Below are positions 43,303 through 47,822 of a stretch of DNA of 47,822 nucleotides, piece after piece. The notes beneath the pieces are model-generated. The model saw only the letters and a list, made by a program, of their open reading frames with translations. It made no database searches and was not told the origin of the DNA. Position numbers and translations under genes: made by a program. How positions within the stretch are numbered: position 1 is the first letter of the stretch; every line of letters begins with the position of its first letter. This DNA is from Bacteroidales bacterium. GTDB taxonomy: Bacteria; Bacteroidota; Bacteroidia; Bacteroidales; VadinHA17. Location: positions 1 through 47,822 of the forward strand of contig JANYIW010000192.1 in assembly GCA_025358645.1 (NCBI GenBank), read 5' to 3'.

Positions 43303-43704
43303 ATGTCAAAAATCACGTCACTAGCGGATCTGAAGAAGAGGCGCGAAGAATTAAAGAGCGGGTTGGACATCCGGATTAAAGCCATTGACCCTGAGAACGT
43401 TGTTCAGGTGAAAGTTGCCATGGCAACATGCGGTATAGCATCAGGTGCTAAAACCGTCATGGAGTTTTTTCTGGAACAACTTGAAAGGAGAAATATTGCA
43501 GCTGTTATAACTCAGACCGGCTGTATGGGGTACTGCTATGCAGAACCAACAATTGAAGTTAAACTTCCGGGGCAGGACCCTGTAGTATTTGGTTTTGTTG
43601 ACCTCAAAAGAGCAGACCAGATCATCGAGAAATACATTAAAACAGGTGAACTTGTAGATGGTATAATCCCTGTTAATTATCAAACTATTGACTTAAAAGA
43701 ATAA
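43303..43704 (+). CDS. Thioredoxin-like [2Fe-2S] ferredoxin-type protein
   Basis: A 133-residue protein of the thioredoxin-like ferredoxin fold used by NuoE and the N-terminus of HydB. C43 (ATCGIASGA) and C74/C78 (GCMGYC) are present. The partner of C43 expected in a C-x4-C arrangement is G48, so only three of the four usual ligands are seen. I recall similar three-cysteine relatives in clostridial hydrogenase operons, so this may be normal for the subfamily. It is 12 bases ahead of HydB and could be a small electron carrier or a structural subunit. Confidence 0.82.
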   Translation: MSKITSLADLKKRREELKSGLDIRIKAIDPENVVQVKVAMATCGIASGAKTVMEFFLEQLERRNIAAVITQTGCMGYCYAEPTIEVKLPGQDPVVFGFVDLKRADQIIEKYIKTGELVDGIIPVNYQTIDLKE

Positions 43705-43716
43705 GGAGGAAAAAGT

Positions 43717-45510
43717 ATGTCAAAATACAGTATGCATCTTCTGGTATGTGGTGGCACAGGTTGTCATGCTTCAGAAAGCGATGCTATTGTCTGCAATTTA
43801 AGAGATGAACTCGAAGCAAAGGGTCTTATGGATTCTGTTCAGGTTATTATGACAGGATGTTTTGGCTTTTGCGAAAAAGGCCCGATCGTGAAAGTGATGC
43901 CCGACAATACTTTCTATGTTCAGGTAAAACCTGAAGATGCGCAGACAATTGTAGAAGAACACGTTATTAAAGGTAGAAAAGTAACAAGACTTTTATATAA
44001 GGATCCGGTAAGCAAAGAATCGATATCCGATTCCAAACAGATGGGTTTTTTCAAAAAACAACTCAGAATAGTTCTTCGCAATTGCGGTTTTATAAACCCT
44101 GAGAATATTGATGAGTATATTGCCCGAGACGGGTACCAGGCACTGGGAAAAGTTTTGACCACGATGACCCCTGAAGAAGTTATCAAAGAGGTTAAAGATT
44201 CAGGTCAGAGGGGCCGTGGCGGAGCCGGATTCTCGACAGGTCTCAAATGGGAACTCGCCCGTAAAAACAAGTCTGATGAAAAATATGTTGTATGTAATGC
44301 CGATGAGGGTGACCCCGGTGCATTTATGGATCGTTCGGTTCTTGAAGGCGATCCACATTCCGTCCTTGAGGCAATGGCCATCTGCGGATTTAGTATCGGT
44401 GCAAGCAATGGATTGATCTACATTCGCGCAGAATATCCCCTTGCTATAACAAGATTAAAAATCGCTATTAATCAGGCAAGAGAAAATGGATTACTTGGCA
44501 ATAACATATTTGGTACCGGTTTTAATTTCGATATAAAACTTCGTTATGGCGCCGGTGCATTCGTATGCGGTGAGGAGACAGCTCTTATTCATTCTATGGA
44601 AGGACTTCGTGGCGAGCCTACAGTAAAACCACCCTTCCCTGCAGAATCAGGATATCTCAACAAACCAACAAATGTTAACAACGTTGAAACCTTCGCTGCA
44701 ATTCCGGCAATTATCCTCAAAGGAGCAAAATGGTTCAGTAGTATAGGAACTGAAAAGTCAAAAGGAACCAAAGTGTTTGCCCTTGCCGGGAAGATCAACA
44801 ATGTTGGACTTATTGAAGTCCCGATGGGAACCACTTTGAGAGAGGTTATATTCGAGATCGGAGGAGGTATCAGAAATGGTAAAAAATTCAAGGGTATTCA
44901 GACTGGAGGACCTTCAGGAGGCTGTCTTTCCGAAAAACATCTCGACACTCCTATCGACTTTGACAATCTGATAGCAGCCGGATCAATTATGGGATCAGGA
45001 GCTATGATTGTTCTCGACGAAGATGATTGTATGGTATCTATGGCAAAATTTTTTCTCGAGTTCACTGTTGAAGAATCATGTGGAAAATGCGCCCCATGCA
45101 GAATCGGAAACAAACGGTTACATGAACTCCTCGGTCAGATTTGTGATGGGAAAGGAACTCTTGAGGACCTCGACAGACTGAAGAACATGAGTCTGGTAAT
45201 AAAAGACACTTCACTTTGTGGTCTTGGACAGACTTCACCAAACCCTGTTCTCTCAATGATGGATAATTACTACGATGAATATGTTGCCCATATAACAGAT
45301 AAGAAGTGTCCGGCAGGTCAGTGCAAAAACCTGATGGAATATGTTGTAAATGCTGAAAATTGTGTAGGTTGTACTGCTTGCGCGAGGGTTTGTCCTGTAA
45401 ATGCTATCTCAGGCGTGAGAAAAGAAGTTCATCTCATTGATTCTTCTATCTGCATAAAATGTGGCGCGTGTATTGAGAAATGTAAGTTTGATGCAATATT
45501 TATCAGATAA
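43717..45510 (+). CDS. hydB: NADH-oxidising flavoprotein subunit of bifurcating hydrogenase (HydB, NuoF-like)
   Basis: A 597-residue protein with four parts. An N-terminal thioredoxin-like [2Fe-2S] domain has C11 and C16 (CGGTGC) and GCFGFC. The NuoF core has GRGGAGFSTGLKWELA, CNADEGDPGAFMDR and YGAGAFVCGEETALI for FMN and NAD(H). The 4Fe-4S region is EESCGKCAPCRIG with TSLCGLGQ. A C-terminal two-cluster ferredoxin has CVGCTACARVCP and CIKCGACIEKC. It would exchange electrons between NAD(H), the Fe-S chain and the hydrogenase. An AGGAGG-like ribosome site precedes its ATG (ataaggaggaaaa), unusual for this genome. Confidence 0.95.
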   Translation: MSKYSMHLLVCGGTGCHASESDAIVCNLRDELEAKGLMDSVQVIMTGCFGFCEKGPIVKVMPDNTFYVQVKPEDAQTIVEEHVIKGRKVTRLLYKDPVSKESISDSKQMGFFKKQLRIVLRNCGFINPENIDEYIARDGYQALGKVLTTMTPEEVIKEVKDSGQRGRGGAGFSTGLKWELARKNKSDEKYVVCNADEGDPGAFMDRSVLEGDPHSVLEAMAICGFSIGASNGLIYIRAEYPLAITRLKIAINQARENGLLGNNIFGTGFNFDIKLRYGAGAFVCGEETALIHSMEGLRGEPTVKPPFPAESGYLNKPTNVNNVETFAAIPAIILKGAKWFSSIGTEKSKGTKVFALAGKINNVGLIEVPMGTTLREVIFEIGGGIRNGKKFKGIQTGGPSGGCLSEKHLDTPIDFDNLIAAGSIMGSGAMIVLDEDDCMVSMAKFFLEFTVEESCGKCAPCRIGNKRLHELLGQICDGKGTLEDLDRLKNMSLVIKDTSLCGLGQTSPNPVLSMMDNYYDEYVAHITDKKCPAGQCKNLMEYVVNAENCVGCTACARVCPVNAISGVRKEVHLIDSSICIKCGACIEKCKFDAIFIR

Positions 45511-45521
45511 TCAAAATAATA

Positions 45522-47300
45522 ATGGAAACAATAAAGCTTACGATTGATAATAAAGAAATTGATGTACCAAGAGGTACTACAATATATAAAGCTGCAAAGG
45601 AGTTGGGAATTGATATTCCTACCCTTTGTTATATGGATTTACATGACCTGAACATAGAGAACAAACCGGCAGGTTGCCGTATTTGTGTTGCTGAAGTTTT
45701 GGGAAGAAGAAACCTGGCTCCGACCTGTTCAACAAATTGTGAACCCGGAATGGTAGTTAAAACCCATACACCAAGGGTTCTTAATGCACGCAGAACTGTG
45801 TTGGAGTTTATCCTTTCTGATCACCCAAAAGACTGTCTGGTGTGTTCAAAATCAGGAACATGCGAACTTCAGGCAATGGCTCACCGACTCGGTATAAGAG
45901 ACATTCCCGGCGCTGAATTTGCAGCTGTTTCTACTTACAGGAAAGATACATCCCCGTCGATTATCAGAGACCTTGATAAATGTATAATGTGCCGTCGTTG
46001 TGAAATGATGTGTAATGAGGTACAGACTGTTGGCGCTATATCAGCAGTTAACAGAGGCTTTATGGCTACTGTTGCTCCGGCATTTGAACAGAATCTTGAA
46101 CATTCAACTTGTACATATTGCGGACAGTGTGTATCCGTTTGTCCAACAGGGGCGCTCACTGAGGTTAATCATGTTCCGCAGGTGCTGAGAGCTCTTGTGG
46201 ATCCTACCAAAACTGTTGTTGTACAAACTGCCCCTGCCGTTCGTGCTGCTCTTGGTGAAGAGTTCGGTCTTGCGCCGGGCACACTTGTTACCGGTAAAAT
46301 GACAGCAGCTCTCAGAGCTCTGGGATTCGATTATGTATTTGATACAGATTTTGCTGCTGACCTTACCATCATGGAAGAAGGTACTGAACTTCTTGACAGG
46401 CTGAGCAGACACCTTAAGGGAGATACAACTGCTAAGATACCTATACTTACATCGTGCTGCCCAGGCTGGGTCAATTTCTTTGAAGAATATTTCCCCGACC
46501 TCAAGGATGTACCATCAACAGCAAAATCACCACAGCAGATGTTCGGCGCTATTGCCAAAACATACTTTGCGGATAAGATTGGGATTAACCGTAAGGATAT
46601 GGTCGTAGTTTCAATTATGCCATGTCTTGCTAAAAAATATGAATGCCAGAGGGCTGAATTCTCAGTAGATGGCAATCCGGATGTTGATTTTTCAATTTCA
46701 ACAAGGGAGCTTGCAACATTTATCAAACAGGCGAACATCGATATCAAAACCCTTCATGATGAAGATTTTGATTCCCCAATGGGTGAATCTACCGGAGCAG
46801 GTGTAATTTTTGGTACAACCGGTGGTGTTATTGAGGCCGCATGCCGTACTGCTTATGAACTCTACACTGGTAAGAAACTTGAAAGACTCGACTTTACAGA
46901 ACTCAGAGGTATGGAAGGAGTCCGTTCCGCAACAATAGATTTTGACGGTCTGCCTGTAAATATTGGTATAGCTCATGGACTCGGAAACGCCAGAAAGCTG
47001 TTGGATGATGTAAGATCAGGAAAATCTCAATTCCATGCAATTGAGGTTATGGCTTGTCCCGGAGGATGTATCGGTGGTGGAGGCCAACCATTACACCATG
47101 GCAATTCTGATATAATCAAAGCCAGGGCAACTGCAATTTATGCAGAGGACAGGAAAAAGTCGCTCAGAAAATCTCATGAGAATCCATTCATAATAAAACT
47201 TTATGATGAGTTTCTGGGTAAACCCGGAAGTGAGAAGGCCCACCATCTTCTTCATACCCAATATTTTGATAAAAAGAAAAAGATCATGATTAAAAAATAG
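45522..47300 (+). CDS. hydA: [FeFe] hydrogenase catalytic subunit (HydA)
   Basis: A 592-residue catalytic subunit that makes or consumes H2. N-terminal [2Fe-2S] (C36, C52, C55), a His-type cluster in HPKDCLVCSKSGTCELQ and two 4Fe-4S sites (CIMCRRCEMMCNE, CTYCGQCVSVCP). The H-cluster motifs are intact: TSCCPGW (C312 proton-transfer residue, C313 ligand), MPCLAKKYEC (C368) and MACPGGCIGGGGQP (C512, C516). The spacing equals that of Clostridium pasteurianum CpI. The C-terminal small-subunit region is present. With HydB and the NuoE-like protein it would form a bifurcating or NADH-linked enzyme. Maturases are not in the window. Confidence 0.97.
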   Translation: METIKLTIDNKEIDVPRGTTIYKAAKELGIDIPTLCYMDLHDLNIENKPAGCRICVAEVLGRRNLAPTCSTNCEPGMVVKTHTPRVLNARRTVLEFILSDHPKDCLVCSKSGTCELQAMAHRLGIRDIPGAEFAAVSTYRKDTSPSIIRDLDKCIMCRRCEMMCNEVQTVGAISAVNRGFMATVAPAFEQNLEHSTCTYCGQCVSVCPTGALTEVNHVPQVLRALVDPTKTVVVQTAPAVRAALGEEFGLAPGTLVTGKMTAALRALGFDYVFDTDFAADLTIMEEGTELLDRLSRHLKGDTTAKIPILTSCCPGWVNFFEEYFPDLKDVPSTAKSPQQMFGAIAKTYFADKIGINRKDMVVVSIMPCLAKKYECQRAEFSVDGNPDVDFSISTRELATFIKQANIDIKTLHDEDFDSPMGESTGAGVIFGTTGGVIEAACRTAYELYTGKKLERLDFTELRGMEGVRSATIDFDGLPVNIGIAHGLGNARKLLDDVRSGKSQFHAIEVMACPGGCIGGGGQPLHHGNSDIIKARATAIYAEDRKKSLRKSHENPFIIKLYDEFLGKPGSEKAHHLLHTQYFDKKKKIMIKK

Positions 47301-47335
47301 TAATATAATATTCGACAATAATAAAATTCACGATT

Positions 47336-47818
47336 ATGTCTCATATAAAAATAGAATTAAGAAAAGAAGATGTGGACTTTATAAAAGGAGTATGCACTAC
47401 TTTTAATAATGACCCCCAGGAACTTATAAACGTTCTGCATACATGCCAGGAACATTTTGGATATCTTCCGGCAGAAGTTCAGGAGGTCGTTTCAGATGGC
47501 CTCAGCATGCCGGTTGCCAAGATTTATGGAGTAGTAACTTTCTACTCATTCTTTACAATGACTCCAAAAGGGAAACATCCGATCAGTATATGTCTTGGAA
47601 CAGCATGTTATGTCAGGGGAGCTGAAAAAGTCCTTGATGAATTTAAGAAAGAACTTGGAATCAAGGTTGGAGAATCAACAAAAGATAATAAGTTTTCCTT
47701 ATCCAGTTTGAGATGCGTAGGTGCATGTGGTCTGGCTCCTGTTGTACTCGTAGGTGAAAAGACCTATGGCAGAGTTGCACCCGATGATGTAAAAAACATA
47801 TTAAAAGAATACGAATAA
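47336..47818 (+). CDS. NuoE-like [2Fe-2S] subunit (HydC type)
   Basis: A 160-residue NuoE-type subunit. The N-terminal helical part (YLPAEVQEVVSDGL) leads to a thioredoxin-like ferredoxin with C86 and C91 (CLGTACYVRGA) and C127 and C131 (RCVGACGLAP), all four ligands present. It passes electrons between HydB and the other clusters. Spacing to hydA is 35 bases. The gene ends two to four bases before the end of the window, so further subunits could follow. Confidence 0.94.
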   Translation: MSHIKIELRKEDVDFIKGVCTTFNNDPQELINVLHTCQEHFGYLPAEVQEVVSDGLSMPVAKIYGVVTFYSFFTMTPKGKHPISICLGTACYVRGAEKVLDEFKKELGIKVGESTKDNKFSLSSLRCVGACGLAPVVLVGEKTYGRVAPDDVKNILKEYE

Positions 47819-47822
47819 GTAG

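Noticed and set aside
1-47822. CRISPR array, tRNA, rRNA or prophage
   Set aside because: No regularly spaced repeats, cloverleaf with CCA-type end, rRNA-like stretch or phage structural gene was seen.

Overview
The window is AT-rich DNA from a member of the Bacteroidota, probably an uncultured anaerobic, fermentative Bacteroidales-type organism. The gene content points there: a periplasmic propeller sensor kinase, a DUF1680/GH127 lipoprotein, an S9B dipeptidyl peptidase, three-gene transhydrogenase and lysine-rich small proteins. So do several matches to the Bacteroidota -7 promoter box TAnnTTTG and the near absence of Shine-Dalgarno sequences. I see no rRNA, tRNA, CRISPR array or complete insertion sequence.

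Layout. 1-3.1 kb is a small accessory patch, all on the minus strand: dinD, a broken single-domain hsdS and a REP-associated tyrosine transposase whose reading frame carries GC-rich hairpins, plus a small membrane-anchored protein. 3.2-12.7 kb is mostly minus-strand housekeeping and envelope genes: zinc ribbon, a plus-strand GH5 enzyme, a Tat-exported isomerase-like protein, an LTA-synthase-like membrane enzyme, a Yip1 protein, speA and an M14 peptidase. 12.8-15.6 kb holds a cold-shock gene with a good terminator, an unlisted lysine-rich 37-residue gene, and pgl and zwf (oxidative pentose phosphate pathway). 15.8-22.1 kb is the glutamate synthase operon gltB-gltD, preceded by a leader that looks like a classical transcription attenuator. 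The two genes are separated by a 13-copy heptamer repeat.

22.2-30 kb is a glycan locus: a periplasmic propeller histidine kinase without receiver or DNA-binding domain, facing a TIM-barrel hydrolase and a GH127-like enzyme. 30-34.6 kb (minus) is pntAA-pntAB-pntB translationally coupled to an aminopeptidase P. 34.8-39.1 kb has a DPP4-like peptidase and an acyltransferase/zinc-ribbon membrane protein pair.

39.3-47.8 kb is a tightly packed plus-strand hydrogenase operon. Six regulatory genes come first: DRTGG protein, RsbW-like ATPase, HydS-type sensory [FeFe] protein, second DRTGG protein, PHP phosphoesterase and a histidine-kinase-like ATPase. They precede a thioredoxin-like ferredoxin, an NADH-oxidising flavoprotein (HydB), a [FeFe] hydrogenase (HydA) and a NuoE-like subunit. 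Together these suggest an NAD- and ferredoxin-linked electron-bifurcating hydrogenase with its own redox or H2 sensing cassette. Transhydrogenase, zwf/pgl and GOGAT fit the same NAD(P)H-balancing theme, although that link is inference.

The two points most worth following up are the gltB attenuator leader (15846-15994) and the hydrogenase sensor cassette. The short hairpins inside the transposase gene are third.
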